DNA of 64,000 nt, from contig NZ_JAAFHA010000004.1 of NCBI RefSeq assembly GCF_010365055.1, forward strand, positions 101,681 through 165,680, in the 5' to 3' direction. Shown here one piece after another: positions 17,440 through 26,801 of the stretch. The notes under the pieces are model-generated. The model saw only the letters and a program-made list of their open reading frames with translations, ran no database searches and was not told the DNA's origin. Within the stretch, counting starts at the first letter, position 1. Every line of letters begins with the position of its first letter. Both the position numbers and the translations under genes were made by a program. The DNA is from Rhodoferax sp. (GTDB lineage: Bacteria; Pseudomonadota; Gammaproteobacteria; Burkholderiales; Burkholderiaceae_C).

Positions 17440-18507
17440 TCAACACCAGGCTTGTTCGCTGGCCGGATCACGGCCCATGAGGGCGGCCACAGCCTGCACC
17501 GGCTTGACCTGCCCGTCGAGCAGAGCCAACACCGCCTGCGCAATCGGCATCTCCACGCCCAGACCGGCCGCGCGTTGCACCACGGTTCGGGCGGAATAGA
17601 CGCCTTCGGCCACATGGCCCAGCGACGCCACCGCCTGCGACAAAGACTGGCCTTGCGCCAGCGCCAGACCGACCTGCCGGTTGCGTGACAGATCGCCGGT
17701 GGCCGTCAGCACCAGATCGCCCAGACCGGTGAGGCCCATGAAGGTTTCGACCTGCGCGCCCAAGGCCACCCCCAGACGCGTCATCTCGGCCAGGCCACGG
17801 GTAATCAGGGCGGCCCGGGCATTCAAGCCCAGACTCAAGCCATCGCACAGGCCAACCGCAATGGCCAGCACGTTCTTCACCGCCCCGCCCACTTCGACGC
17901 CCACGATGTCGTCATTGGCGTAGACCCGCAGCGTCGGGCTGTGAAAAGCCGCCACCAAGGTGTCGCGCACCACGGCATGCGCACTGGCGGCCACTAGCGC
18001 GGTCGGCTGGCCACGCGCCACTTCCAGCGCGAAGCTCGGGCCGCTTAAGCCTCCGGCTACTAAATCAGGAGCTACTTGCGCTTGTATCTCGTGGGCTAGC
18101 AGCCCAAAAGTCCCTGAAGACTGCGCAGCCTCAAAGCCTTTGCAGAGCCAGGCCACCGGCACACGGCGGTGGCGCAGCTGCGTCAACATGGTGCGCAAAC
18201 CGGCCATTGGCGTGGCCAGGACGACCAAATCAGCGTCGTTGACCAATGCGCCAAACGAGTCCGGGGCCGCGGGATCGAGGGCCGCCAAGTGGGAGGCGTC
18301 AGGCAAACGCGCTGAGCTGATGCCCAGCGCCGCTGGCAAGCTGATGCCCGGCAAGTAGCGCACATTCTCCCGGCGGGCCCGCATGACGTCGGCTTGCGCC
18401 GAGTCGCGCGCCCAAAGTGTGACGGTGTGCTGGGCCGCCGCGTTGCCGCAGGCATTGAGCGCCAACGCCGTGCCCCAGGCACCGGCGCCAAGAACTACTA
18501 TTTTCAT
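17440..18507 (-). CDS. gpsA: Glycerol-3-phosphate dehydrogenase [NAD(P)+]
   Basis: GpsA reduces dihydroxyacetone phosphate to sn-glycerol 3-phosphate for phospholipid synthesis. The 355-residue protein opens with the Rossmann motif [10 protein letters not shown]. It has WLCKGFE, then [17 protein letters not shown], and the catalytic lysine region [16 protein letters not shown] copy of the interspersed repeat lies inside the frame at 18061-18109 and encodes part of the stretch [14 protein letters not shown] without breaking it. Another copy overlaps the start codon. It follows secB on the same strand after a 51-base gap. Confidence 0.96.
   Translation of the reverse strand: MKIVVLGAGAWGTALALNACGNAAAQHTVTLWARDSAQADVMRARRENVRYLPGISLPAALGISSARLPDASHLAALDPAAPDSFGALVNDADLVVLATPMAGLRTMLTQLRHRRVPVAWLCKGFEAAQSSGTFGLLAHEIQAQVAPDLVAGGLSGPSFALEVARGQPTALVAASAHAVVRDTLVAAFHSPTLRVYANDDIVGVEVGGAVKNVLAIAVGLCDGLSLGLNARAALITRGLAEMTRLGVALGAQVETFMGLTGLGDLVLTATGDLSRNRQVGLALAQGQSLSQAVASLGHVAEGVYSARTVVQRAAGLGVEMPIAQAVLALLDGQVKPVQAVAALMGRDPASEQAWC
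18061..18109 (+). repeat. Interspersed repeat, copy 3, inside gpsA
   Basis: TAAATCAGGAGCTACTTGCG followed by GTGGGCTAGCAGCCCAAAA matches the dispersed consensus in both conserved halves, although it lies within an open, conserved coding frame. Confidence 0.55.
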
Positions 18508-18548
18508 AGCTGCTTACGCAATGAATACGAGGGCTAGAGGCCTAAAAC
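18501..18548 (+). repeat. Interspersed repeat, copy 4, at gpsA start
   Basis: CATAGCTGCTTACGCA followed by GAGGGCTAGAGGCCTAAAA. The CAT of the gpsA start codon is its first conserved triplet, so the repeat forms the gpsA translation-start region. Confidence 0.75.
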
Positions 18549-18558
18549 CTATATATTT

Positions 18559-19029
18559 TTACTGGATGACGGTAGGGGTCTCAACCTCAGCGGCGGCGGC
18601 CACCTGTTGTTGCTGTTGCTGCTCGAACATGGCCTGGAAGTTGATTTCAGACAGGTGCACCGGCGGAAAGCCACCGCGCTGGATCAGGTCGGCCACGTTG
18701 CCGCGCAGATAGGGGTAAACGATTTGCGGGCAGGCAATGCCCATGATCTGGCTCATCTGCTCTTGCGGCAAGTTGCGAATTTCAAAAATACCGGCTTGTG
18801 TGGCTTCCACCAGAAACACGGTCTTGTCCTTGATCTTGGTTTGCACCGTGGCCGTGACGGTGACCTCATACACGCCGTCCGCCACGGGCCCGGCGTTGAC
18901 GCCGAGCTGAATGTCAACCGTGGGCGACTCCTGCTCCAGCAGAATGCCGGGCGAATTGGGTTGTTCCAGCGACGCTTCCTTGAGGTAAACGCGCTGGATC
19001 TGGAAAACGGGAGCTTGCTGGTCGGTCAT
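18559..19029 (-). CDS. secB: Protein-export chaperone SecB
   Basis: SecB is a cytoplasmic tetrameric chaperone that keeps preproteins unfolded and hands them to SecA. The 156-residue protein matches throughout: [66 protein letters not shown]. The tail has a six-Gln run followed by an Ala-rich end, a common variable extension. It forms a likely pair with gpsA. The grxC-rhodanese genes upstream are separated from it by a terminator-like hairpin. Confidence 0.96.
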   Translation of the reverse strand: MTDQQAPVFQIQRVYLKEASLEQPNSPGILLEQESPTVDIQLGVNAGPVADGVYEVTVTATVQTKIKDKTVFLVEATQAGIFEIRNLPQEQMSQIMGIACPQIVYPYLRGNVADLIQRGGFPPVHLSEINFQAMFEQQQQQQVAAAAEVETPTVIQ

Positions 19030-19113
19030 GGGAATTCCTTACTTGATGGTTGGTGGTGGACAGCGCTGGCCCGGCGACCGCCGGGTGACGGTCTGTTGCG
19101 CAAGATTTCAGTT

Positions 19114-19148
19114 AAAACAAAGCCCGCTGCCTGACGGATTGAGCGGGC
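19114..19148 (-). terminator. Terminator between grxC and secB
   Basis: On the minus strand GCCCGCT and AGCGGGC form a 7-bp GC stem with a 13-base loop, followed by TTTGTTTT. It should end the rhodanese-grxC transcript before secB. Confidence 0.65.
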
Positions 19149-19210
19149 CAACGAAGGGGAACGGCAGCCATTATCTCAGGTGAAGATCAGGGCACCGGCT
19201 GCACAAAACG

Positions 19211-19471
19211 TCAGGCAGCATTGAGCAAGGGCAGCAAGCCACCCTGCGCGTCCAGCGCCATCAGATCATCGCACCCCCCCACATGGGTCTGACCGATAAA
19301 TATCTGCGGCACGGTGCGCCGGCCGGTGCTTTCCATCATCTGGGCGCGCGCCTGTGGATCGGTGTCGATGCGGATTTCTTCAATTTGGGCCACCCCTTTG
19401 GCTTTGAGAATCTGCTTGGCACGCGTGCAGTAAGGGCAGACGGCGGTGGTGTACATCTTGACGGTTTGCAT
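19211..19471 (-). CDS. grxC: Glutaredoxin 3
   Basis: A small dithiol glutaredoxin of 86 residues that reduces disulfides with glutathione. It has the active site CPYC in TTAVCPYCTRAKQIL, the TVPQIF cis-proline strand and the GGCDDLMAL glutathione-binding end. The ATG at 19471 is chosen because it gives the family N-terminus MQTVKMY and has GAAG upstream; an in-frame ATG three codons earlier lacks space for a ribosome site. It follows the rhodanese gene by 40 bases. Confidence 0.93.
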   Translation of the reverse strand: MQTVKMYTTAVCPYCTRAKQILKAKGVAQIEEIRIDTDPQARAQMMESTGRRTVPQIFIGQTHVGGCDDLMALDAQGGLLPLLNAA

Positions 19472-19511
19472 GGGACTCATCTTCTTTAAATCAGGTTCAC
19501 GTTCTGGTTGA

Positions 19512-19919
19512 TCAGGATTTTTCAAGTGGCAAATTGGCGGCGCGCCAGCCACTCAGACCGCCCGCCAAGGACTGCGCCTGCGCATAGCCCAGCTTGTGGG
19601 CGATCGCCACGGCGCGCTTGGAACGCGCGCCCGACTGACACACCAGAATCAAGGGCAGCGCCTTGTTCTTCACCGCAGCGGGCAATTTTTCTTCCAGCTG
19701 GCCCAAGGGAATATGCTTGGCGCCAACGATATGCGCCGCGGCAAACTCATTGCCCTCGCAGACATCAATGACCACCGCCTTTTCGCGATTGATCAGTTGC
19801 ACGGCACCCGTCGCAGTCAAAGAGCCGCCGCTGGCGCCCTTGAGCACCGGCCAAAACAGCATGGCGCCCGAGGCCAGCGCGACCGACATAATCATCCAGT
19901 TATCGAGAATAAACTTCAC
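19512..19919 (-). CDS. Membrane-anchored rhodanese-like protein
   Basis: The 135-residue protein has one N-terminal membrane helix (about residues 8-27) followed by a single rhodanese domain. The domain shows VVIDVCEGNEFAAAHIVGAKHIPL and the active loop CQSGARSKRA, whose first Cys would carry the persulfide. It ends with the typical GGLSGWRAANLPL. Sulfurtransferase activity is expected; the acceptor is unknown. It is the first gene of a pair with grxC, an arrangement common in this order upstream of secB. Confidence 0.9.
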   Translation of the reverse strand: MKFILDNWMIMSVALASGAMLFWPVLKGASGGSLTATGAVQLINREKAVVIDVCEGNEFAAAHIVGAKHIPLGQLEEKLPAAVKNKALPLILVCQSGARSKRAVAIAHKLGYAQAQSLAGGLSGWRAANLPLEKS

Positions 19920-20023
19920 TTTAATCCTTGTAGAGAGCCGTGGGTAAAGGCGGCATTTTAGAATGACGGGGCGCGCAAGGTATTTGCCCTGCGTTTTGCC
20001 CTTGTCTGAGCCCCAACCACACC

Positions 20024-20767
20024 ATGTACAAACTCGTTCTCATCCGCCACGGCGAATCCACCTGGAATCTTGACAACCGCTTCACCGGCTGGACCGACGT
20101 TGATTTAACCACCACTGGCATCGAGCAGGCCAAGAACGCCGGACGGCTGCTCAAGGCCGAAGGCTATGAGTTTGACATTGCCTACACCAGCGTCCTCAAA
20201 CGCTCTACCCGCACCCTGTGGCATGTGCTCGACGAGATGGACCGCACCTGGATCCCGGTGGTCAACAGCTGGCGACTCAACGAGCGTCACTACGGCGCCT
20301 TGCAGGGGCTCAACAAGGCGGAAACCGCCAAACAATATGGCGACGCCCAGGTCCTGGCATGGCGGCGCAGCTACGACACCCCGCCACCTGCACTGGAACC
20401 GACCGACCCGCGCAGCGAGCGCGCAGACCCGCGTTACGCCCGGCTGCCGCAGGACCAGGTGCCCCTGACCGAGTGCCTGAAAGACACCGTGGCGCGGGTC
20501 CTGCCGTTCTGGCACGAGGCGCTGGCGCCCGCCATCAAAGCGGGCAAGCGCGTCGTGGTGGCGGCGCACGGCAACTCGATCCGGGCGCTGGTGAAGTACC
20601 TGGACAACATCTCCGACGACGACATCGTGGGCCTGAACATTCCGAACGGCATTCCGCTGGTGTATGAACTCGACGAGAACCTCAAACCGATTCGCCACTA
20701 CTATCTGGGCGACGCCGAGGCTGCGGCCAAAGCCGCTGCCGCCGTGGCCTCGCAGGGTAAAGCTTGA
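20024..20767 (+). CDS. gpmA: 2,3-bisphosphoglycerate-dependent phosphoglycerate mutase
   Basis: GpmA interconverts 3- and 2-phosphoglycerate in glycolysis and gluconeogenesis. The 247-residue protein has the phosphohistidine motif [18 protein letters not shown] at its start, then [17 protein letters not shown], and the second catalytic His in [16 protein letters not shown]. Length and motifs are standard. It is transcribed away from the rhodanese-grxC genes. Confidence 0.96.
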   Translation: MYKLVLIRHGESTWNLDNRFTGWTDVDLTTTGIEQAKNAGRLLKAEGYEFDIAYTSVLKRSTRTLWHVLDEMDRTWIPVVNSWRLNERHYGALQGLNKAETAKQYGDAQVLAWRRSYDTPPPALEPTDPRSERADPRYARLPQDQVPLTECLKDTVARVLPFWHEALAPAIKAGKRVVVAAHGNSIRALVKYLDNISDDDIVGLNIPNGIPLVYELDENLKPIRHYYLGDAEAAAKAAAAVASQGKA

Positions 20768-20895
20768 GTAAACGGGGAACCTCACACTGTGAGATTCGTC
20801 AAAGCGTGTACATTGGGAAATTTTGAAATTTTTGCGGCACTGACTGCGGTCACGCGGGGCGAGCAAGCTCTATCCCGAACTGAATTGAGGAATAT

Positions 20896-22368
20896 ATGGG
20901 TCAAAAACTGAAAATCACCGGTTGGATTTCAATTGGTGTCATGGCGGGCGCATTGACCACCGTGTCGTTGCAGACGGTGGCGCGTGGCGCGCTCACTCCC
21001 TTGCCGCTGGAGGAGCTGCAGCAATTGGCGGCCGTTTTTGGCATGGTGAAGAGCAATTACGTCGAACCCGTGGACGACAAGAAGCTCATCACCGATGCCA
21101 TCGCCGGTATGGTGGCAGGGCTGGACCCGCACTCGGTCTATCTCGACAAAAAGGCGCTGAAGGACTTCAACGAAGGCACGACCGGCAAGTTTGTCGGCGT
21201 CGGCATCGAAATCTCGCAAGAAGATGGCGTGATCAAGGTGGTGTCGCCAATTGAAGGCTCGCCCGCGTTTCGGGCGGGCATCAAACCCAACGACTTGATC
21301 ATCAAGATCAACGACACCCTGGTCAAGGGCCTCTCGCTGAGCGAAGGCGTCAAGCGCATGCGCGGCGAGCCCAATACCAAAGTGCTATTGACGATTTTGC
21401 GCAAGTCTGAAAATCGAACGTTCACGGTCCCGATCACGCGCGAGGAAATTCGTACCCAGTCGGTGCGCAGCAAGGTGATTGAGCCGGGTTACGCCTGGAT
21501 TCGCCTGAGCCAGTTCCAGGAGCGCACCGTGGCCGACTTCGCGCGCAAGGTGGAAGAAATTTACAAGCAGGAACCCCATCTCAAGGGCTTGGTGCTGGAC
21601 TTGCGCAATGATCCAGGCGGCTATCTGGACGCCGCGGTGGCCATTTCGGCGGCATTCTTACCCGCCAATGTGACGGTGGTATCGGCCAACGGCCAGTTGG
21701 CCGAGAGCAAGTTCACCTACAAGGCGGCGCCCGAGTATTACCAGCGCCGTGGTGGTGCTGATCCGCTCAAGCGACTGGCTGACGTAACCAAGGGCGCACT
21801 AAAAAGCGTGCCGCTGGTGGTGCTGGTCAATGAAGGCTCGGCCTCAGCCAGTGAAATCGTCGCCGGGGCGCTTCAAGATCACAAGCGAGCCAAGCTGATG
21901 GGCAATCAAACGTTCGGCAAAGGCTCGGTGCAAACCGCAGTCTGCCTGGACTCCGGATTTCGCATGGACAACTGCCCATCGGCTGCCCTGAAGCTCACCA
22001 CCAGTCGTTACTACACGCCCAGCGGCAGCTCGATTCAAGCCAAGGGGATCGTGCCCGACGTCATGCTCGATGAAACCGAGGAAGGCAATCTGTTTGCTGC
22101 GCTGCGCACGCGCGAGGCGGATCTGGAAAAACACCTGAGCAACGGCCAGAGCGACGAACAGAAAACTGCCTTCAGCGAGAAGGAGCGGGAAGAGGCGGTT
22201 AAAAAACTGGAAGAGGAGCTCAAGAAACCGCTGGCCGAGCGCAAGTTGCCGGAGTACGGGACCGACAAGGATTTCCAACTGCTGCAGGCCATCAACCAGC
22301 TCAAAGGTCAGCCGGTGCTGGTCAGCAAGACCTTGGTCGAGCGCCCGGAAGAAAAGAAAGAAGAATGA
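20896..22368 (+). CDS. S41-family C-terminal processing protease
   Basis: A periplasmic serine protease of 490 residues, related to CtpA/Prc. The N-terminus has an uncleaved-looking signal helix (WISIGVMAGALTTVSLQTV). A PDZ domain follows (GVGIEISQEDGVIKVVSPI through IKINDTLVKGLSL). The S41 domain holds the catalytic Ser in EGSASASEIVAGAL and the Lys in QTFGKGSVQT. The tail is a charged, probably coiled-coil stretch rich in Glu and Lys. GGAA-type ribosome site (TTGAGGAATAT) precedes the ATG. It probably trims C-termini of envelope proteins; the substrate is unknown. moeB follows ten bases later. Confidence 0.93.
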   Translation: MGQKLKITGWISIGVMAGALTTVSLQTVARGALTPLPLEELQQLAAVFGMVKSNYVEPVDDKKLITDAIAGMVAGLDPHSVYLDKKALKDFNEGTTGKFVGVGIEISQEDGVIKVVSPIEGSPAFRAGIKPNDLIIKINDTLVKGLSLSEGVKRMRGEPNTKVLLTILRKSENRTFTVPITREEIRTQSVRSKVIEPGYAWIRLSQFQERTVADFARKVEEIYKQEPHLKGLVLDLRNDPGGYLDAAVAISAAFLPANVTVVSANGQLAESKFTYKAAPEYYQRRGGADPLKRLADVTKGALKSVPLVVLVNEGSASASEIVAGALQDHKRAKLMGNQTFGKGSVQTAVCLDSGFRMDNCPSAALKLTTSRYYTPSGSSIQAKGIVPDVMLDETEEGNLFAALRTREADLEKHLSNGQSDEQKTAFSEKEREEAVKKLEEELKKPLAERKLPEYGTDKDFQLLQAINQLKGQPVLVSKTLVERPEEKKEE

Positions 22369-22378
22369 AAATCGGCGC

Positions 22379-23131
22379 ATGACGGACGAGCAACTGCTGC
22401 GCTACTCGCGCCACATCCTGCTGAACGAAATCGGGATTGAGGGCCAGGCGCAGATTATGGCCAGTCGTGCCCTGATCGTGGGTGCGGGTGGTCTGGGCTC
22501 ACCGGTTGCCCTCTACCTGGGGTCAGCGGGCGTCGGCCACATCACGGTGGTTGACCACGACAACGTGGACATGACCAATTTGCAGCGGCAAATCGCGCAT
22601 ACCCTGGCGCGTGTCGGCCAGCCCAAGGTGCTGTCCATTCAGGCCGCCATCGCAGCCATCAATCCTGACGTGCAGGTGACGCCGGTCGTGGCACGCGCCG
22701 ATGCCGAACTGCTGGACACCCTGGTGGCGCAGGCCGATGTCGTACTGGACTGTTCAGACAACTTTGCCACGCGCCACGCCATCAATGCGGCTTGCGTGAA
22801 ACACCGCAGACCGCTGGCATCGGGTGCGGCCATCCGCTTTGACGGCCAGGTCTGTGTCTATGACCCGCGCGACGTGAATTCCCCCTGCTATGCCTGCGTC
22901 TTTCCCCCGGACAACAGCTTGGAAGAAACGCGCTGCGCGACGATGGGCGTTTTTGCCCCGCTGGTGGGCATCATTGGCTCCTTGCAGGCGGCTGAAGCGC
23001 TCAAATTACTCAGCGGTGCCGGGCGCCCCCTCACCGGGCGTCTGTTGATGCTCGATGGCCGCTCCATGGAGTTCACGGAAGTCCGTGTGGCACGCCAGGC
23101 CAGCTGCGCCGTTTGCGGCGGTATGCGCTGA
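22379..23131 (+). CDS. moeB: MoeB/ThiF-type adenylyltransferase
   Basis: A 250-residue E1-like enzyme that adenylates the C-terminal glycine of a sulfur-carrier protein (MoaD or ThiS). It starts TDEQLLRYSRHILLNEIGIEGQ, carries the nucleotide loop GAGGLGSPVALYL, then VDHDNVDMTNLQRQI and DCSDNFATRHAIN. The zinc-binding cysteine pairs are CYAC and CAVC, and a Cys in RCATMGVFAPLVG sits where the catalytic thiol is expected. MoeB and ThiF cannot be told apart by sequence alone here; no moa or thi genes are nearby. Confidence 0.92.
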   Translation: MTDEQLLRYSRHILLNEIGIEGQAQIMASRALIVGAGGLGSPVALYLGSAGVGHITVVDHDNVDMTNLQRQIAHTLARVGQPKVLSIQAAIAAINPDVQVTPVVARADAELLDTLVAQADVVLDCSDNFATRHAINAACVKHRRPLASGAAIRFDGQVCVYDPRDVNSPCYACVFPPDNSLEETRCATMGVFAPLVGIIGSLQAAEALKLLSGAGRPLTGRLLMLDGRSMEFTEVRVARQASCAVCGGMR

Positions 23132-23141
23132 CACGCTGGGG

Positions 23142-23672
23142 TTAGCGCGACGCCGCATGACAAGAACCGTGGCGCCGGCGGAAATCACGCGGCAATTCGG
23201 CGGCGTCCGCGGCAAACAGTCCCAAGCGCGATTGCCTTGCAAGGGCCTCTTCAGCGGCGTAGGGCCCCAGGTCGCGGCGCCAGCGATAGGACCAGGCCTG
23301 GCCGGCCTGCACCATCTGCCGACCCAAGTCATGCTCATCAATTTGAATGCGCGCCAGGCCTCGCCCGTAGTCATCATGGCGCCGAATCGTTACCTCGACG
23401 TGCCGGTGCAGCACCCGCTGCGCCAGCACTTCGCGCGCGACCTGTCCACCGGTTTGGCAGATCTCAGGCGCGTCGATGCCGTCAATGCGCAGCTTGCGTG
23501 GCGGGCCCCCTGCGCCCGGGCGAACCCAGAGCGTGTCACCGTCCGAGACATGGGAGACTCTGCCAGCAAAGACTGATTTCGCCTGGGCGCTACTGGCTGC
23601 AAGAAAAATCGCCACCAGCAAAAAAAAATGGAAAGGCCTTGTCAGTCCCTGGCGCAAGAATGTTCGATGCAT
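23142..23672 (-). CDS. Secreted thermonuclease-family nuclease
   Basis: A 176-residue staphylococcal-nuclease-fold protein. The N-terminus is a signal peptide (hydrophobic FHFFLLVAIFLAASSAQA), and the domain shows VSDGDTLWVR, LRIDGIDAPE, and the later YGRGLARIQ and SRLGLFA segments. It should cut nucleic acids outside the cytoplasm with calcium. The ATG at 23672 is preferred to a TTG at 23687. Convergent with moeB, ten bases apart. Confidence 0.88.
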   Translation of the reverse strand: MHRTFLRQGLTRPFHFFLLVAIFLAASSAQAKSVFAGRVSHVSDGDTLWVRPGAGGPPRKLRIDGIDAPEICQTGGQVAREVLAQRVLHRHVEVTIRRHDDYGRGLARIQIDEHDLGRQMVQAGQAWSYRWRRDLGPYAAEEALARQSRLGLFAADAAELPRDFRRRHGSCHAASR

Positions 23673-23852
23673 TCGGTCGATTGTCAAGGCAACAGGTTCA
23701 AAGGCCGCGACCAGGCCCTGCCGCCACCAAAGAAGCCCCGCTATTGGCCAGTAAAGACTGTGAACTTTTGGTCATTGGTTGAAAAATGTTCCTGTTAGAC
23801 TGGTTTGCTATCACATTCATATTGTTCCGTGACTTCTGAAACTGTATCCGCC

Positions 23853-24623
23853 ATGATCGATCTGCATGACTTGCGTCTGGATGATGCACGCGCCCTGCTG
23901 GCGCACGATGCGTCGGACAGTCTGCCCGAGCCAGATGAATCCCGCACCCAGTATTTGCAGAGGGTCATCGACAAGTTGTGCGAACTGTCCCTGAAGGACC
24001 CGCTGACTGGATTGGCGAACCGACGTCATTTCCGCAATGTGCTGGCCCGCGAAATTGACGCCGTGGCCCGTTCAGGAGAATCTGCCTTGCTGTTGATGAT
24101 GGACATTGATCATTTCAAGAACGTCAACGACACCTATGGCCATTTGGCGGGCGACCGGGTGCTGCAGGCCGTTGCCAAAGCCCTGGCGTCCTGCGTGCGA
24201 CCGATGGACACCGTGGCGCGTTACGGCGGCGAGGAGTTCGCCGCGATTCTGCCCAACTGCCCACCGTCGTTTGGGAAAATCGTGGCGGAACGAATCCGGG
24301 CAACTGTCGGTTCCCTCAATGTGTTGGTGGCGCCACTGATAAGTCTGCAGGTCACGATCAGCATCGGGGGCGCCTATGCACCCGAATGGGTTCGCTCCAC
24401 CACCGCCTTGTGGACCGATCGGGCTGACATCCAGCTCTATCGAGCCAAATCGGAGGGGCGCGACCGCGTTTATATTGACCAGCAGCCGGAGATCGCCGTG
24501 AGTGCGGAAGAGAAAAATATGTTGTTTGGCCACCTTTCCATTGGAAACCCGGCCTGGCTGCAGAGTGTTTCGAATGACGCGTCGGTTGGTGCAGCAGACA
24601 GCGCAATGAAGAGGTTGAACTGA
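23853..24623 (+). CDS. Diguanylate cyclase (GGDEF)
   Basis: A 256-residue cytoplasmic protein with a short N-terminal helix (QYLQRVIDKLCELSLKD) and a GGDEF domain: DPLTGLANRRHF, MMDIDHFKNVNDTYGHLAGDRVL, and the active loop RYGGEEFAAILP. GGEEF is catalytically competent, and no RxxD product-binding site is seen upstream of it, so feedback inhibition is doubtful. Domain segments ISIGGA and LYRAKSEGRDRV close the fold. There is no recognisable sensor domain. The stop overlaps the start of the MinD-like gene, linking c-di-GMP synthesis to that ATPase. A GTG at 23829 is a possible earlier start. Confidence 0.9.
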   Translation: MIDLHDLRLDDARALLAHDASDSLPEPDESRTQYLQRVIDKLCELSLKDPLTGLANRRHFRNVLAREIDAVARSGESALLLMMDIDHFKNVNDTYGHLAGDRVLQAVAKALASCVRPMDTVARYGGEEFAAILPNCPPSFGKIVAERIRATVGSLNVLVAPLISLQVTISIGGAYAPEWVRSTTALWTDRADIQLYRAKSEGRDRVYIDQQPEIAVSAEEKNMLFGHLSIGNPAWLQSVSNDASVGAADSAMKRLN

Positions 24624-25462
24624 TGATGAGCGACGTCCTGAATCCTCCACAAGACAATGTGGCCGCGCCCACCGTGCCGCTGAAGCCCCTGGGCAAGGTG
24701 CTGGCGGTGACCAGCGGCAAAGGCGGCGTTGGCAAGACCTTTGTTTCGGCCAATCTCGCCGCAGCGCTGGCCAAGCGCGGCCACCGGGTGCTGGTACTCG
24801 ACGCTGACCTGGGTCTGGCCAATCTGGATGTGGTGCTGAACCTGTACCCCAAAGTCACCCTGCACGATGTGTTTACCGGCAAGGCCAAGCTCGAAGACGC
24901 CATCGTGCGGGCGCCGGGCGGTTTTTCGGTCTTGCTGGCAGGCTCCGGCATGGTGGAGTACTCACGCCTGACCCCAGAAGTGCGCGACGACTTCCTGCGC
25001 ATCATGAGCGGGCTGATACCGCATTACGACATCGTGCTGCTCGATACCGGTGCTGGCATCTCTGATGTCGTGCTGTTTGCCGTCTCCCTGGCCTCCGAGG
25101 TGCTGGTGGTGGCCACACCCGAGCCGACCTCGCTGACCGACGCCTATGCCACCATCAAGGTGCTTGTTGGGCAACAAAAACGCCAGACCATTCGCATGGT
25201 CATCAACCAGACGGCGCGTCTGGGTGACGGGCGTGCCATCACGACCCAATTGCAGCAGGTGTTGGACCGATTTGTGGTGACCGAACCAGGGCGTCCGATT
25301 CGCCTGATTCATCTCGGCGACATACCGTCCGACCCCTCGGTGCGCCAAGCGGTGATGCGTCGCCAATTGCTGATGCAATCGACGCCTGGCTGCCCCGCTG
25401 CCATGGCAATTTCCCAGCTGGCCACCAAGCTGGAAGACACCATCATCAAGCAGCAGGCATAG
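24623..25462 (+). CDS. MinD/FlhG-like ATPase
   Basis: The 279-residue protein is a deviant-Walker ATPase: SGKGGVGKTFVSANLA with the signature Lys, LVLDADLGLANLDVVL and VLLDTGAGISDVVL. The leading Pro-rich segment before the P-loop and the NLDVVLNLYPKVTLHDV stretch are closest to FlhG/FleN and orphan MinD proteins, which position flagella or pili at the cell pole. The C-terminal amphipathic helix of true MinD is not evident. Its start overlaps the diguanylate cyclase stop (ATGA). No flhF, minC or minE is nearby. It ends 17 bases inside the convergent DUF429 gene. Confidence 0.88.
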   Translation: MMSDVLNPPQDNVAAPTVPLKPLGKVLAVTSGKGGVGKTFVSANLAAALAKRGHRVLVLDADLGLANLDVVLNLYPKVTLHDVFTGKAKLEDAIVRAPGGFSVLLAGSGMVEYSRLTPEVRDDFLRIMSGLIPHYDIVLLDTGAGISDVVLFAVSLASEVLVVATPEPTSLTDAYATIKVLVGQQKRQTIRMVINQTARLGDGRAITTQLQQVLDRFVVTEPGRPIRLIHLGDIPSDPSVRQAVMRRQLLMQSTPGCPAAMAISQLATKLEDTIIKQQA

Positions 25463-26327
25463 CACCGTCACGACTGACGGTGACGATCCACCCCTCCAGC
25501 GGGTCCAGATCAGCCGGCAAGCCGTAGCCGGCGTCACCTTGGGCATGTCGCGCCTGCGCCCAAGCCGCCTGCGTCAGGCACAGCACCGCATCCAGCGTAT
25601 CTCCACTGGCATCATCCACCAGCGCGTCGCGCTGGGCGTGGGTCAGTTTGAGTCGCAATCCGAGTCGGGTCTGGCCATGCTCCAGCGCCGTGATCAGGTC
25701 TTTGCGGGCAATCAGGCGCTCTGGCGTTTGCCGGGCCTTGTCGTCGCTCTTGTAGCTGCGCCGGCCGACAACCTCGCGCGCCAGCAAACCCGGATAGGCT
25801 TCCAACGCCACCCGGCGCGCTTGGCCATGCGCGTCGACATCGTTGGGGTCGCCCGCGTGCAGTCCCGGCAGCTGGACGCCAGCCGCGAGGAATAGCGGGA
25901 CCCCGGCATGCAGCATGTAGGCCACTGGCGGGTTGACCCATTTCATGGAGGGACTGGAGCCGGCCGGAAGGTCGGTCGCCCGGTGGGCAAATTTGCCACC
26001 TGCGGGGCGGGCAGCGCAGAACGCAGCAAATGTGTCGCGGATTTGCCCTCGACTCAAGGTCGCGTAGTGGCGCATACACGCTTCCCACTGCGTCGGCCAG
26101 GCTAGGGTCTGGACCAGCTCACGCGGCAGACCAAAGGGCAGGTCAAACGCACCGACCCAACTCAGGGGTTGCTGCAACCAGCAGGCGAACGCATCCAGCG
26201 ATTCCAGTCGCTCTAGTTTCAATAGCTGAACGCGCCCGGATTGCAGGGCCCCAAAGGCCAGAATGATTGGTTTTTTACGAGAGGGACGGCTTGAAAAGTC
26301 GCACCCTAACAGCACCGTTCCCGTCAC
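25446..26327 (-). CDS. DUF429 family protein
   Basis: A 293-residue protein with the DUF429 pattern: GCDFSSRPSRKKPIILAF at the start, WVGAFDLPFGLPRELV, then ALEAYPGLLAREVVGRRSYKSDD and the end DDASGDTLDAVLCLTQAAWA. The acidic positions (D in CDFSS, D in FDLPFG, DASGDTLDA) resemble an RNase H-like active site, and the family is sometimes described as predicted nuclease. Start is a GTG at 26327. Its 3' end overlaps the MinD-like gene by 17 bases. Function is not established. Confidence 0.8.
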   Translation of the reverse strand: MTGTVLLGCDFSSRPSRKKPIILAFGALQSGRVQLLKLERLESLDAFACWLQQPLSWVGAFDLPFGLPRELVQTLAWPTQWEACMRHYATLSRGQIRDTFAAFCAARPAGGKFAHRATDLPAGSSPSMKWVNPPVAYMLHAGVPLFLAAGVQLPGLHAGDPNDVDAHGQARRVALEAYPGLLAREVVGRRSYKSDDKARQTPERLIARKDLITALEHGQTRLGLRLKLTHAQRDALVDDASGDTLDAVLCLTQAAWAQARHAQGDAGYGLPADLDPLEGWIVTVSRDGAMPAA

Positions 26328-26376
26328 AAAACAGCCAAGTTACGCGTTGCGCGCAACCAAGGACTCGTCAAAAAAC

Positions 26377-26799
26377 TCAAGCACGCCCGATGATGCAGGC
26401 GGTGGCCATTAATTCTTCCAACAGTGCCAGCGACACCGTGCCCGACACTGAATACGGATTCAACTCCGGCTTTTCAGCATACTTCAACAAAATGGAGGCG
26501 TTGATCTTGGACATGTTGACCTGCCCCATGGTCCAGCCGCCAAAGCGGCGCTCGGGTATTTCTTCGTAGTGCAGCAGAACCACATCGTGATGTCGGGTGT
26601 CTTTCTGAATGTGGCCATACAGCTCGCTCACGGCCATGCGCCCACCTTCAATCGCCTGCAGAAAGATGCCGCCGCCGTAGCAAAGGATGCCGGTGATGCC
26701 GCACTCCGGGTTGTGCTGGCGCGATTTCAGCAGAATGGCCTCAATGGCATCCGGACTGGTGTCAACGGCGCGGCTGGCGTAAAGCAAACGAACCAACAT
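26377..26799 (-). CDS. BLUF-domain blue-light sensor
   Basis: The 140-residue protein is a stand-alone BLUF domain that would bind FAD and sense blue light. All photocycle residues have counterparts: Tyr7 (RLLYASR), Asn30, Gln48 (FLQAIEG), Trp89 and Met91 (GGWTMG). The C-terminal 40 residues would be the capping helices. There is no fused output domain, so it must act through a partner protein. It starts two bases after folE, and its ribosome site (AAGAAGG) lies in the end of folE, so the two are translationally coupled. Confidence 0.92.
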   Translation of the reverse strand: MLVRLLYASRAVDTSPDAIEAILLKSRQHNPECGITGILCYGGGIFLQAIEGGRMAVSELYGHIQKDTRHHDVVLLHYEEIPERRFGGWTMGQVNMSKINASILLKYAEKPELNPYSVSGTVSLALLEELMATACIIGRA

Positions 26800-26801
26800 G
26801 A

